Shown here: in pieces, positions 25,408-34,480 of the stretch
How positions within the stretch are numbered: the stretch's first letter is position 1
Layout of the letters: the number at the start of each line of letters is the position of its first letter
NCBI GenBank assembly: GCA_016934265.1
Contig: JAFGTF010000107.1
Span: 1 to 40,740, forward strand
DNA length: 40,740 nt
From: Spirochaetota bacterium
Lineage (GTDB): Bacteria; Spirochaetota; B62-G9; DRHN01
Direction of reading: 5' to 3'
The notes under the pieces: model-generated
Seen by the model: only the letters and a program-made list of their open reading frames with translations
Told to the model about the DNA's origin: nothing
The model's database searches: none
Program-made: the position numbers and the translations under genes

Positions 25408-26334
25408 ATGATGGAAAAACTGACTCCCGCACGCTTCATCTCGCTTATGCCCGAGTTGGAGGGTTTGAAATTACGAATCGACGAGCTCAAGGGAGGGATT
25501 ACAAACAAGCTCTACCGTGTCCGCTCCTCGGACGACCATGACTATGTGGTGAGGTTGTACGGCCAGAAAACAGAACTGTTTATCGACCGTGACGTAGAAA
25601 TGGAAAATATCAGACGAATGGCATCGAGCGGTGTAACGCCGAAGCTCATCAAGTATATGCCTGAGCGCAGAGTGACGATCGTGGAGTTCGTCCCGGGATA
25701 CGTACTGAATAACGCGGATTTCCTCAAGAAGGAGCTCTGGGAGAAGATTATAAGGCCTATTACGATCATTCATCGAAGCGGAGTGACCCTTCCGCTCGTA
25801 TTCGACCCTCTGGTCCAGGTGAAACGGCTTTACCGGATTCTCCAGGACATAGACCGCGAATATCCGGAATTCGAGTTTGAAAAGACCATTGATATACTCG
25901 AAAAAATTTCCGAACGCGCCGAAGTCACTCCCGGTCAGTACGTGGCGTGCCATAACGATCTACTGGCCGATAATTTCATCCTCACAGAGGACAGAGAAAA
26001 ATACAGTGAACCGATGTATCTCATCGATTGGGAATATGCGGGAATGAGCGTGCTGTACTACGATCTGGCCGACATGTTTCAGGAGATTCTTGTGCCGAGG
26101 GAGACTGAGGCCGGGCTTCTTGAGATATACTGGGAAGGAAAAGATTTAGACCGTCACATCCATATGACCGACCTGTTCAAACCGTTTCCCGACATCTACT
26201 GGTTCCTCTGGAGCCTGATACAGCAGAATATCTCGACCATCGATTTCGATTTTTACAATTACGGCAGGGTCAAATACGAGAATTCGCAAAATAATATCCA
26301 ATACTTGAGGGATCATTACGGTGAACGCTTTTAA
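25408..26334 (+). CDS. Choline/ethanolamine kinase-like phosphotransferase
   Basis: The 308-residue protein has the aminoglycoside-phosphotransferase/choline-kinase fold. It shows an N-terminal GGITNKLYRV nucleotide loop, Brenner-type catalytic motif CHNDLLADN (His182, Asn183, Asp184, Asn189) and metal-binding LIDWEYAG (Asp207, Glu209), as in LicA-type choline kinases. It should phosphorylate a hydroxyl of an amino alcohol or similar small molecule; the substrate is not proven. The start is ATG 25408 or the adjacent ATG 25411, close behind GGGGGAAATGGAG. A weak terminator and a GntR gene follow, so the kinase may be its own unit. Its place beside an aminotransferase and a TRAP transporter suggests use in the same pathway. 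Confidence 0.85.
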   Translation: MMEKLTPARFISLMPELEGLKLRIDELKGGITNKLYRVRSSDDHDYVVRLYGQKTELFIDRDVEMENIRRMASSGVTPKLIKYMPERRVTIVEFVPGYVLNNADFLKKELWEKIIRPITIIHRSGVTLPLVFDPLVQVKRLYRILQDIDREYPEFEFEKTIDILEKISERAEVTPGQYVACHNDLLADNFILTEDREKYSEPMYLIDWEYAGMSVLYYDLADMFQEILVPRETEAGLLEIYWEGKDLDRHIHMTDLFKPFPDIYWFLWSLIQQNISTIDFDFYNYGRVKYENSQNNIQYLRDHYGERF

Positions 26335-26339
26335 CACTA

Positions 26340-26360
26340 CCTGCAACATGCAGGCGTTTT
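26340..26360 (+). terminator. Short terminator-like hairpin after the kinase gene
   Basis: CCTGCA, a three-base loop and TGCAGG are followed by CGTTTT, six bases past the kinase stop. The stem is only six pairs, so termination may be partial. Confidence 0.4.
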
Positions 26361-26426
26361 AAAATGTCGGGATTTTTTATGAGAAAAGAAGGAGGGGATT
26401 CACGCTCCTGTTACCAAATCCAATAG

Positions 26427-27209
26427 ATGGTGCAACATATGAAAAACGCGATAGACAAATCGAACCCGATCCCCCTTTACATCCAGCTTGGAAACTGGCT
26501 GGAAATGATGATTAAAGCGGATAGTTTCAAGGTGGGCTCCATGCTCCCCTCGGAGAATGAGCTGGCAACCGTCGTCGAGGTGAACAGGAACACGGTACGG
26601 CACGCAATCACCCTCCTGATCCAGAAGGGGCTTGTGGAGAAGAAAAAAGGGGTGGGCACCTTTGTAAAGAGGAAGCTTCCCATCTATCCGGTACGCAAAC
26701 TAAACAGGATGACCAGCTTCGTGGACGACTTCGAAATGGACAACGTCGAGATCGAGGACAGAATATTATTGAAAGAAAAGGTCCCTGTGACACCCGATAT
26801 TGCCGAAAAGCTTTTCCTCACTCCCCAAGAATTTGCGGTGAAGATCGAGCGACTTCGTATTGCGGACAAGCTTCCCCTAGTTCTGGAGATTCAGTATTAT
26901 CGCTTCAGCAGTTTCGGTAGGCTTTTAGAGATGGACATCAAAGGCTCCATGTATAAGATACTTACCACTATTTTCGATGTGGATCTCGATCATTCCGTTC
27001 AGACGATTCGTGCGGTATATCCTACGGAAGATATCGCCGACAAACTGCATATAACACCCTCCATTCCCTGCATCTTTCTGGAAAGCCTGGCATATACCGA
27101 AGAGGGTCTGTGCATCGAAGTTCTTCATTCCTTCTACCGCGGGGACCGGTATCTCTTTAAGGTGGAGACGGGAGAGTATTATAGGGGAATCGGAACGGCT
27201 GAGAAATAA
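26427..27209 (+). CDS. GntR/HutC-family transcriptional regulator, copy 2
   Basis: The 260-residue regulator has a winged helix (about residues 14-82) with PLYIQLGNWLEMMI, LPSENELATVVEVNRNTVRHA and wing GVGTFVKR, then a UTRA effector domain (about 95-250) ending near FYRGDRYLFK. Its layout matches the first regulator, but the effector domains differ clearly. ATG 26427 follows an in-frame stop; the only strong Shine-Dalgarno-like run (AAGGAGGGG) lies about 30 bases upstream and could pair with a CTCC nearby, so translation may be inefficient or start at ATG 26439. It probably controls the downstream aminotransferase-transaldolase operon through the palindrome at 27298-27308. Confidence 0.9.
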   Translation: MVQHMKNAIDKSNPIPLYIQLGNWLEMMIKADSFKVGSMLPSENELATVVEVNRNTVRHAITLLIQKGLVEKKKGVGTFVKRKLPIYPVRKLNRMTSFVDDFEMDNVEIEDRILLKEKVPVTPDIAEKLFLTPQEFAVKIERLRIADKLPLVLEIQYYRFSSFGRLLEMDIKGSMYKILTTIFDVDLDHSVQTIRAVYPTEDIADKLHITPSIPCIFLESLAYTEEGLCIEVLHSFYRGDRYLFKVETGEYYRGIGTAEK

Positions 27210-27274
27210 CCGGACGATTTCTCCAAAACTGCATCCGGTATCATACTTTTATCTGTTCGTGATATAAAAAATAG

Positions 27275-27308
27275 TTGACAAACCGGTAAAAAGCACTTAC
27301 TTAAAGTA
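27275..27308 (+). promoter_or_regulatory. Promoter region with GntR-type operator before aminotransferase copy 2
   Basis: A consensus -35 TTGACA (27275-27280) is followed after 17 bases by the palindrome TACTTAAAGTA (27298-27308), which occupies the -10 position. The -10 itself is poor (TACTTA), as expected for a repressed or activated promoter. The half-site TACTT resembles the TACT half-site of the first regulon, but the arms are one base pair longer on each side of the centre, so the two regulators probably see different sites. Confidence 0.45.
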
Positions 27309-27360
27309 CATATAGGTAGATGTATAGACAAGATGCGGTACAACCAACAAGGGAGGAGTT

Positions 27361-28458
27361 ATGAAGAAGATCGAGGAATATTTCGTACCCTGGCTGAAAG
27401 GGGTGAAGATGTATATATCCCCCCATATCGAGCTGGCCTGGCAGAACAAAAAGCTCCATAGATTGATGTCCAACGAAAACCCCAACGCGCCGTCCGCCAA
27501 GGTCTTGGAGGCAATCGGCTCGTTCGGAAAGATCGCCAATAGATATCCCGACCAGGGAACTGCGGTCCGGAGCAGGATAGCAACGATAAACGGTCTTGAC
27601 GGACCGGGAAACGTACTCATCGGGAACGGTTCCAGCGAGGTCTACGACATGATCTGGCGGAGCTTCGTTGAGCCGGGAGAGGAGATCATCCAGCACACGC
27701 CCTGCTTCGGCATCTACAAGCTGCGGTGCATCGTCGTGGGCGGCAAGCTGGTATCCGTACCGATGATATATGAAAACGGCGAGTTTTGTTTCGACGCCGG
27801 GAGTATTATAAAGGCGATTACCCCCAAGACCAAGATCATCGTCATCGCAAACCCCAACAACCCCACGGGGAACTTTATGGACGACGAGGATTTCGTGGAG
27901 GTCGCCGAAACCGGCCTCCCCTTCGTGGTCGACGAGGCCTATGTGGAGTATGCGGGGCTTGGGAGATCCCAGGTCAAGCTGCTGAAAAAATACCCCAACG
28001 TGATGGTGACGAGGACGCTGTCCAAGGCATACGGACTGGCTGGGCTCAGGTTCGGATACATGCTGGCTGTAAAAGGGGTGATAGACCAGATAGCGGCCAC
28101 ACTCATCCCCTGGAACGTGGGTACCATACCGATGTGGGCAGCGCTTGCGGCGCTTGAGGACACCGAGGGTCTTACGGAAAGGGTCGAATTCAACAACGCC
28201 CAGGTGCGATACTTCGAGGAGGAGCTGAAAGACGTTCCCGGGCTCAACGTACTCCATTCCTACGGAAACTACATACTCTTCGACGCAAAAGAAACGGGGA
28301 AGAAGGGGGACGATATGGTGGCGTTCGCCCAGGAGAGAGGTCTCATCTTCCGGCCGCAGGCTCCCATGTACGGAAGCGACGGTTTTTTCAGAATCACCAT
28401 CGGGAGCGCGGAAGAAAACAGGATGGCGGTCGAGGCCATAAAGGAGTTTTTATCATAA
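27361..28458 (+). CDS. HisC-like class I/II aminotransferase, copy 2
   Basis: The 365-residue PLP enzyme is collinear with copy 1 (12418-13512): same start pattern (IEEYFVPWLKG), AWQN..L.RLMSNEN (residues 26-40), IGNGSSE (87-93), ANPNNPTG (163-170), DEAY (191-194), Schiff-base Lys222 in TLSKAYGLAGLRFGY, and a C-terminal GFFRITIGSAEEN with the carboxylate or phosphate-binding Arg. Unlike copy 1 it keeps NENP. ATG 27361 follows GGGAGGAG. Members of this group include histidinol-phosphate aminotransferases and L-threonine-phosphate decarboxylase (CobD). With a choline-kinase-like enzyme upstream, an amino-alcohol or amino-acid phosphate is a conceivable substrate, by inference only. Confidence 0.9.
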   Translation: MKKIEEYFVPWLKGVKMYISPHIELAWQNKKLHRLMSNENPNAPSAKVLEAIGSFGKIANRYPDQGTAVRSRIATINGLDGPGNVLIGNGSSEVYDMIWRSFVEPGEEIIQHTPCFGIYKLRCIVVGGKLVSVPMIYENGEFCFDAGSIIKAITPKTKIIVIANPNNPTGNFMDDEDFVEVAETGLPFVVDEAYVEYAGLGRSQVKLLKKYPNVMVTRTLSKAYGLAGLRFGYMLAVKGVIDQIAATLIPWNVGTIPMWAALAALEDTEGLTERVEFNNAQVRYFEEELKDVPGLNVLHSYGNYILFDAKETGKKGDDMVAFAQERGLIFRPQAPMYGSDGFFRITIGSAEENRMAVEAIKEFLS

Positions 28459-28551
28459 CACGGGCCGGATGCGCACGGCCTGAAAAAAGAAGTGCTCCCT
28501 GATGCGACGAAACGCATAGGGACAGCCCATTTCATTTATAAAGGAGGGCAT

Positions 28552-29778
28552 ATGCCTGTAAAAAAGAGTCCGATGGAGAGGATGAACGAGGCGAGCGAGA
28601 ACACCGAGATATGGTGGGACTCCTCTCCACTCATATTCGACAGCTGGAAACACGACAGGATAAAGTCGAAGCCCCTTGAAAAGAGGGACAAAGAAGAGGA
28701 ACTTTTAGACCGCTACTACGTCTCCGACAAGCCCATGGAGCAGCTTTTTTTGGGTGTCACCACAAATCCCCCCCTGTCCGGGGCGGTTATAAAGGACGAT
28801 CCAGGGTTCTGGAGGGAGCTGTCCATCGAGATCAAGAGGAATAACCCCGGCTTCTCCATCCATCAGGTGTGGTGGGAGGTGTACAAGCAGGTGGTGAAGA
28901 GGGGGGCGGAGAAGTACCTGGGCGTGTTCAGGCAGTCGAATTACAAGTACGGCTTCATCTCAGGACAGGTCGATCCCAGGGACTACGAGAACGAGGAAGC
29001 GATGAGAAAGCAGGCGCTCGAGCTCGCCGCTCTCGCGACGAATGTGATGATAAAGATCCCGGGGACCGAGCAGGGCGTGCGTATCATAAAGTATCTGACC
29101 TCAAAGGGGATAGCGACCAACTGCACGCTGGCGTTTACACTGCCGCAGTTCGTCGCAGTCGGCCATGCGGTGGCAGAAGGGGTCGAAGAGGCGAAGAAGA
29201 ACGGTGTCGACCTTTCGATGTGGCGTTCAGTGATCACTTCGATGACCGCGCGGTATGAAGAGCTCGGCGACTTCGATGAGGAGAGCGAAAAAATCGGCGT
29301 AAGTCTCACCGTGGCGGACAAGCGTTGGGCGAGCATCGGGATGTTCAAGAAAGCGATGAGGTATCTCAAAGAAAACGGTTTGCCGAGCAAGATGCTCATC
29401 TGCTCGATGCGGGAGGGCCCGGTGGTGGACGGAAAAACGAGGATATGGCATTTCGAGAAGCTTTCCGGAGCCAACGCGGTCTTCACCTGCCCGCCGAAGT
29501 ATATCGACCTGGTGGATGAGATCGGTGCCGACATCGAGTTCGATCCCGACGGCTGGAAGGAGCCCATTCCGGACGAGGTGCTTGAAAAGCTCAACAAGTT
29601 CAAGTACTTCAGGGAGGCATACGATCCGAAAGGGTTAGAGCCGCCGGAGTTCAACCGACACTCGGCGGTCATCGCCACCGCAAAATCGTTCAGCAAGGCC
29701 ACGAACGAGATGGAGAGCTTCGTCGAGGAATCCGTCACCAAGGCGGAGATAAAATCAAGGCCGGTAACGAAGGCATAG
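28552..29778 (+). CDS. Transaldolase-family protein
   Basis: The 408-residue protein has transaldolase landmarks: GVTTNPPL (residues 68-75), Schiff-base Lys168 in VMIKIPGTEQG, and NCTLAFTLPQ (190-199), plus a catalytic-pocket Ser/Arg-rich strand (LICSMREGP). It is longer than classic transaldolases (about 315 residues), with extra N- and C-terminal parts, and belongs to a divergent branch. It would make or cleave a carbon-carbon bond through a dihydroxyacetone-type Schiff base. ATG 28552 is five bases after AAAGGAGG; an in-frame ATG at 28492 lacks a site. The 93-base spacer behind aminotransferase copy 2 suggests one operon. Confidence 0.87.
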   Translation: MPVKKSPMERMNEASENTEIWWDSSPLIFDSWKHDRIKSKPLEKRDKEEELLDRYYVSDKPMEQLFLGVTTNPPLSGAVIKDDPGFWRELSIEIKRNNPGFSIHQVWWEVYKQVVKRGAEKYLGVFRQSNYKYGFISGQVDPRDYENEEAMRKQALELAALATNVMIKIPGTEQGVRIIKYLTSKGIATNCTLAFTLPQFVAVGHAVAEGVEEAKKNGVDLSMWRSVITSMTARYEELGDFDEESEKIGVSLTVADKRWASIGMFKKAMRYLKENGLPSKMLICSMREGPVVDGKTRIWHFEKLSGANAVFTCPPKYIDLVDEIGADIEFDPDGWKEPIPDEVLEKLNKFKYFREAYDPKGLEPPEFNRHSAVIATAKSFSKATNEMESFVEESVTKAEIKSRPVTKA

Positions 29779-30256
29779 ACCCAAACAGGGGGCGGCGAGG
29801 CGAAGGCGGAAGAGCTCCTCTGCAAAGCGGGAAAAGAGTCGCCCCTCTTTTGTCACGATGCCGTACGGAAATTACGAGGAATGGGAGTAAAAACGCACGG
29901 CACATGCCGTGAAAGACCATGCCGTCGACTGCCGCTGCCGAATAAAGATTCTGGTTTCCCGTACCGATAGAATACAAGTTGCCGCATCGACGGTTTCTAT
30001 CGCCCGATTTGAGAAAGGGCTTCGACAACCGCCTGATCAGACCGCCGCGAAAGACCCCCTTTTTACCGGAACAATCTCTTCAAGCAGATTCGCTGCAGGA
30101 GGATGTGACAAAGAGTTGACTCGGCCCGTGGTTTTATCCGCTTCTTTGTGTATCTTTGCCGAAAAACCAAAGGTTCTATGCTCCTTCACGGGGCCGAGAT
30201 TGATGACGGTTCCCCGATAACTGAAAGAAGATATTCCTGAAATCGTCGAAAACAAA
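29779..30256. other. 478-base convergent gap with small hairpins
   Basis: It lies between the transaldolase and metallo-hydrolase 3' ends. It contains AAAAGAG/CTCTTTT (29832-29851, six-base loop) and CACGGC/GCCGTG (29896-29911, four-base loop). The first is a weak, possibly bidirectional terminator. No gene is supported. Confidence 0.35.
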
Positions 30257-31162
30257 TCAGAACTCAATCGTCTTGCCGCTGTGCAGCCGTTCGAATCTCT
30301 CTCCGAACACCTGCCGCAGCCGATATTCCGCATTGCTTCCGGTGCAGTGACCGCTGAATATCCGTTCGATCCGCATCTCTTCGAGATCTTTCACCGTCCT
30401 GTCGATCAATTCGTCATTGGCGTTGATGAGATGGAATCCCCCGATAATCGCTCTTACCGTATCAGTGCCGGTAAGGCGAATCGCCTTTTTCGTGATGCTC
30501 ACGATTCCCGCGTGCGAGCAGCCCGTTATGACAACGAGCCCTCCGGACGTGTTTATGCAAAGCGAAATGTCATCCACCGCGCTCGCCTTTATCAATCCTC
30601 CGTCTTTGATATCGAACAGATTCAGATGCGGATCCCGCTCATATGAGACCTTTTCCTCGTCCTCGATCTCGCCGGTCGTCATAACGCCTGGAAGAATGGG
30701 AAACGGGTCCTTTACACAAAACCATCGGCCGCCGAGAGAAGTGATGTTATCCTTTCTGTTTTCCCCTGACAACCCCTCGTTGAGGAACAGGCGCGACCTG
30801 TGGGGCTCGAGGTACGGTACGTCATTTACCGTGACATCGAAGATTCGCGGATGCACGATGATAGGTATATCCATTCTATGTATCTCGCGCAACACGCCGG
30901 CAAGCCCGCCCGTATGATCGAAATGTCGGTGGGAAAGAACAATCGCATCGATATCTTCCAGAGAAAGCTCTAAGAGCCGTATATTGTGCAGAATGGGTTC
31001 CGGATCGGATGCGGTGTCGAACAGAAGGGTTTTCTTCCCCCCTCCGGATTCGATCCGGAGGAGGAAAGAGATACCAAACGAGGCCCAAAAAAGACTGTCG
31101 TACCCCGTGTAATCCTCGGCGAGGGTGTAAACCGTAAGCTTTTTAACTGTTTCGCCGCTCAT
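30257..31162 (-). CDS. Metallo-beta-lactamase-fold metal-dependent hydrolase
   Basis: The 301-residue protein has the MBL metal motif HxHxDH (SHRHFDHTGG: His78, His80, Asp82, His83), then GCSHAG, GGFHL and a terminal FSGHCTG. This order is typical of the TM0207/MJ0936-like group, often annotated as 7,8-dihydropterin-6-methyl-type synthases or generic MBL hydrolases. The substrate is unknown. There is no signal peptide, so it is cytoplasmic. Its ATG overlaps the permease stop (ATGA) and lacks a strong site of its own, so it is coupled to the amino-acid permease and may process what that permease imports. Confidence 0.85.
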   Translation of the reverse strand: MSGETVKKLTVYTLAEDYTGYDSLFWASFGISFLLRIESGGGKKTLLFDTASDPEPILHNIRLLELSLEDIDAIVLSHRHFDHTGGLAGVLREIHRMDIPIIVHPRIFDVTVNDVPYLEPHRSRLFLNEGLSGENRKDNITSLGGRWFCVKDPFPILPGVMTTGEIEDEEKVSYERDPHLNLFDIKDGGLIKASAVDDISLCINTSGGLVVITGCSHAGIVSITKKAIRLTGTDTVRAIIGGFHLINANDELIDRTVKDLEEMRIERIFSGHCTGSNAEYRLRQVFGERFERLHSGKTIEF

Positions 31163-32502
31163 TTAAAGTACCTGCCGTACGGCCATTCAGCCAACAGCGA
31201 CTTGATTTCATCTTTTCTTCTGCTCAGGCCGATGTAGTATACGATGGCGCCGAGAATCAGCCAAATTGCGGAATAGGTGAGAGCGAGCCATCCCTGGTAC
31301 ACGAGCAGCACGGCGGAAGAAAGCAACCCGATGACGGGCACGATCAGCTTCCAGCCGTTCAGCTTGAACTTGGTGGCCGCGTACATATCCGGCCACTTCT
31401 TTGGAAGCATGAATATGCATAGATGAGTGATGATCCAGTTGAACAGGAACATCGAGTTGAGGACCTCTCCCACGAGCTGAATCGTTCCCGATACGATCAG
31501 GAATATGGCGACGGCGCCCGAAAGAAACAGCGCGAAATGCGGAATACCGAACTTGTTGAGGTTCGTAAACCATCCTGTAATAATTTTGTCGCGCGAAAGA
31601 CCGAACGCGATACGGGTCGCGATCCCCTGCTCCCCGTTGTGGGAGGAAAGGATCGCCGCAAATGCGACGATGATGATGAAGACGACGCCGAACTTTCCCA
31701 TGAACGCGGTCGCAGCGGCTGCGACCGGCGCGTCCGCGGTGGCGAACTGATCCCACGAGAGGACGCCGACGCTCACGAGCGCCAGGAGGGTGTACAGGAC
31801 GGTCGGCACGGACACGCCTAAGAACATCCCGCGCGGTATTGTCTTTTTCGGGTTCTTCGCCTCCTCCCCGAGGTCGGCCGCCAGGGTGAGCCCGGTATAC
31901 GCAAAAATCAGTATCGACGCCCCTTTCATTATTCCGTTGAATCCCATGGGAGCCTCCATGAACAGGAGCTCGCCCTTTACGAAAGGTATTCCCCAGACGA
32001 TGTATACAACGATACCGAGCACCATAAAAATAAACAGGACGTTCTGGACGATCGATACCGCTTTGACTCCCATAAAATTGAGTACCCCGAAAACAAGCAG
32101 CACAATCACCGCTCCGCCGATTATGGGAATCTGTGCGGTTACCTGCGGCAACGCGTTAAAGTAGATTATAAACGCTTTCGCCGTGACGCACACGAGCCCT
32201 ATAACGCCGAGCCACATACCCCAGCCGGATAGAAATCCCCATACATGCGACACTATCCTTGTGGGATATACGTAGCTTTCGCCGCTCTCCACCGGATACA
32301 TCTGTGCAAGCATCGACGTGCTGAATGCGACCATGAAGCACGGTATCGCTGCTATCAAGTAGGATACCCAGACGTATGAACCGGCATATTTAGCGCCGAT
32401 TCCCGTTACGACGAACAACCCCGCGCCGATGACGATTCCCGCAGTGATGGCTGTAACATCGAGCGTGTTGAGCGCCTTATGCAGCTCTCTCTTTTCAGCC
32501 AT
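31159..32502 (-). CDS. APC-superfamily amino acid permease
   Basis: The 447-residue inner-membrane transporter has about 12 hydrophobic segments. The first contains the APC signature GIVIGAGLFVVTG, where substrate contacts the unwound helix. FAYTGLTLAADLGEEAKNPK (about residues 200-219) is the typical APC loop with Glu and Asn-Pro, and SSHNGEQGIATRIAFGLSRD is the equivalent of the conserved cytoplasmic loop. It should exchange or symport an amino acid or amine. ATG 32502 follows a run of eight G; a good promoter lies at 32577-32605. Confidence 0.9.
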   Translation of the reverse strand: MAEKRELHKALNTLDVTAITAGIVIGAGLFVVTGIGAKYAGSYVWVSYLIAAIPCFMVAFSTSMLAQMYPVESGESYVYPTRIVSHVWGFLSGWGMWLGVIGLVCVTAKAFIIYFNALPQVTAQIPIIGGAVIVLLVFGVLNFMGVKAVSIVQNVLFIFMVLGIVVYIVWGIPFVKGELLFMEAPMGFNGIMKGASILIFAYTGLTLAADLGEEAKNPKKTIPRGMFLGVSVPTVLYTLLALVSVGVLSWDQFATADAPVAAAATAFMGKFGVVFIIIVAFAAILSSHNGEQGIATRIAFGLSRDKIITGWFTNLNKFGIPHFALFLSGAVAIFLIVSGTIQLVGEVLNSMFLFNWIITHLCIFMLPKKWPDMYAATKFKLNGWKLIVPVIGLLSSAVLLVYQGWLALTYSAIWLILGAIVYYIGLSRRKDEIKSLLAEWPYGRYFK

Positions 32503-32836
32503 TACCCCCCCCTTTTTTCAATTATTTAACTAAAATAAATTAAAAACATGCATGAAAACAGTATAAATTGAGCGTTATTTTAGTACGGAAATGAACAAAC
32601 GTCAACAAATAATATAGAATTCGGTAAGAATTATTACCCTCTGCGGGAGTATCCGGTATAGCGACGGTCACTGTTTCGGTTTGATGCACATACTGTTTTT
32701 ACCGACCCGGTCACCGGGTGTGGTGAGAGTTTCCGGTCAGAAAATATGAAGAATCAGGCCGTATGCATTCGGCCCCGCGTTCGCTTTTCCCATAATCAAG
32801 ATCGGTCTTTATACCCGCCTGCTACCCGCTGCCTTC
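32503..32836. other. Intergenic region upstream of the permease operon
   Basis: It contains the permease promoter and an AT-rich leader of about 70 bases on the permease side. The nadE-distal half shows a short GACCCGGTCACCGGGT inverted repeat, with no T-run behind it in the nadE direction. No gene is supported. Confidence 0.4.
32577..32605 (-). promoter_or_regulatory. Promoter of the permease-hydrolase operon
   Basis: On the minus strand, TTGACG (32605-32600), a 17-base spacer and TAAAAT (32582-32577) match the housekeeping consensus closely. It lies about 75 bases upstream of the permease ATG in AT-rich sequence. Confidence 0.65.
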
Positions 32837-34480
32837 TCATCCCTCAAAGCGTGCGGCGATCGGCATCCTCCTGCCCGCGCCGAACGCCTTTGTCGTAACC
32901 TTCAGCCCAACCGCCGCCTGCCGGCGCTTGTATTCGTTTCTGTTCACCCTGTCCACGACCCACCGGACCGTCTCCTTCTCGAACCCGAGTGCCGTGATCT
33001 CCTCTACGCTTCGCCGTTCCTCAATGTATAAAAAGAGTATCCTGTCCAGGATGTCGTACGGCGGGAGCGTGTCCTCGTCCTTCTGGTCCGGCCGAAGCTC
33101 CGCGGAGGGCGGCTTCGTGAGGATGCTTTCCGGGATAACCTCACACTTTTCGTTGATAAGCCTTGCGATCTCGTAGACGGTCGTTTTGGGGACGTCCGAA
33201 ATTACCGCAAGCCCGCCGCTCATGTCCCCGTACAGGGTGCAGTAGCCGACCGCGAGCTCGCTCTTGTTTCCCGTGGAGAGAAGGAGAGAGCCGAATTTGT
33301 TCGAGAACGCCATGAGTATGTTCCCCCGTATCCGAGCCTGGATGTTCTCCTCGGTCGCGTCCTCTTTCTTTCCCCTGAAGCTTTCCTTCAGTGCGTCGAG
33401 ATATGACCGGTGCATCCTTCGTATCGGTATTACGGTAAACTCGATGCCGAGATTTTTCGCGAGCCGCTTGGAGTCCTCCACGCTCCCTTTCGAGGAGTAT
33501 ACAGACGGCATCGATATCCCTAAGACGTTCTTTTTCCCGAGCGCCTCGACTGCAAGACAGCAGGTTACGGCGGAATCTATCCCGCCCGAAAGCCCCACCA
33601 CGACACTAATAAACCCGCACTTTCCGACGTAGTCTTTCAACCCGAGCACGAGCGCGCTCCGTACGGACTCCACCCTCCCAAGCGGCCGGTATTCACCTTC
33701 TTTTCCCGCTGCGGCGGTATCGACGACCCTGATCTCTTCTCTGAAGGACGGAAGAACCTCTACCGGCCTCCCCGACGAATCGACGAACAGGCTCGTTCCG
33801 TCGAACACCAGCTCATCGTTCCCGCCTATCTGGTTGACGAACAAAAACGGTTTCTGGTGCTTTCTTGCATGGCGGGAGACGAGATCGAACCTCACCTTTT
33901 GTTTTCCGGCGGTAAACGGCGACGCGGATATGTTCAGAAAAAGGGTCGCCCCATGCCCCGCAAGGTCACTGAAGGGGTCGCACTCGTAGAACCGGCCTCC
34001 CCAGAGCAGCGGGTCCGTCCACATATCCTCACATACGGTCAGTCCGATCATCTCGCCTTTGAAGGGAATCGGTTTCCGATCCGGCGAAGGGTCGAAATAT
34101 CGCCGTTCGTCGAACACATCGTAGGTGGGAAGGAGGGTCTTGTACTGCACACCAGCCACCGAACCCTCGCACACGAGAAGAGCCGCATTGTACAGCCCCG
34201 TGCCCGCCTTCCTGCCGGTAAAAACCGGCGCACCGACCACGATCCCGACATCCGGAAATCTTACGCTGAATCGCACGAGACTCTGTACCGCGTCCTGCGC
34301 TCTTTGTATGAACTCTTTTTTCTCCAGGAGGTCTTTCGGCGGGTACCCCGTAAGAAAAAGCTCCGGAAACACGATGAGGTCTCCTCTTTTATGGTACGCA
34401 TCGATCGTCACCCGGACCTTGTCCGTATTCCCTTTGATATCCCCGACGACCGGGTTAAGCTGCGCCAGAACGATCTTCAT
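32837..34480 (-). CDS. nadE: Glutamine-dependent NAD+ synthetase
   Basis: The 547-residue two-domain enzyme converts nicotinate adenine dinucleotide to NAD+ with ATP and glutamine. The N-terminal nitrilase-type glutaminase has the triad Glu40 (VFPELFLTGYPP), Lys114 (QYKTLLPTYDVF) and Cys150 (LTVCEDMW). The C-terminal synthetase has the PP-loop VVGLSGGIDSAVT (residues 295-307) and STGNKSELAVGYCTLYGDMSGG. Length and architecture are normal for the bacterial glutamine-dependent form. ATG 34480 follows AGAGG. It lies 166 bases downstream of the radical SAM gene behind a strong terminator, so it is probably a separate transcript. Confidence 0.96.
   Translation of the reverse strand: MKIVLAQLNPVVGDIKGNTDKVRVTIDAYHKRGDLIVFPELFLTGYPPKDLLEKKEFIQRAQDAVQSLVRFSVRFPDVGIVVGAPVFTGRKAGTGLYNAALLVCEGSVAGVQYKTLLPTYDVFDERRYFDPSPDRKPIPFKGEMIGLTVCEDMWTDPLLWGGRFYECDPFSDLAGHGATLFLNISASPFTAGKQKVRFDLVSRHARKHQKPFLFVNQIGGNDELVFDGTSLFVDSSGRPVEVLPSFREEIRVVDTAAAGKEGEYRPLGRVESVRSALVLGLKDYVGKCGFISVVVGLSGGIDSAVTCCLAVEALGKKNVLGISMPSVYSSKGSVEDSKRLAKNLGIEFTVIPIRRMHRSYLDALKESFRGKKEDATEENIQARIRGNILMAFSNKFGSLLLSTGNKSELAVGYCTLYGDMSGGLAVISDVPKTTVYEIARLINEKCEVIPESILTKPPSAELRPDQKDEDTLPPYDILDRILFLYIEERRSVEEITALGFEKETVRWVVDRVNRNEYKRRQAAVGLKVTTKAFGAGRRMPIAARFEG

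Noticed and set aside
27301-28257. Minus-strand open frame (318 codons)
   Set aside because: It is antisense to aminotransferase copy 2, which has all PLP motifs.
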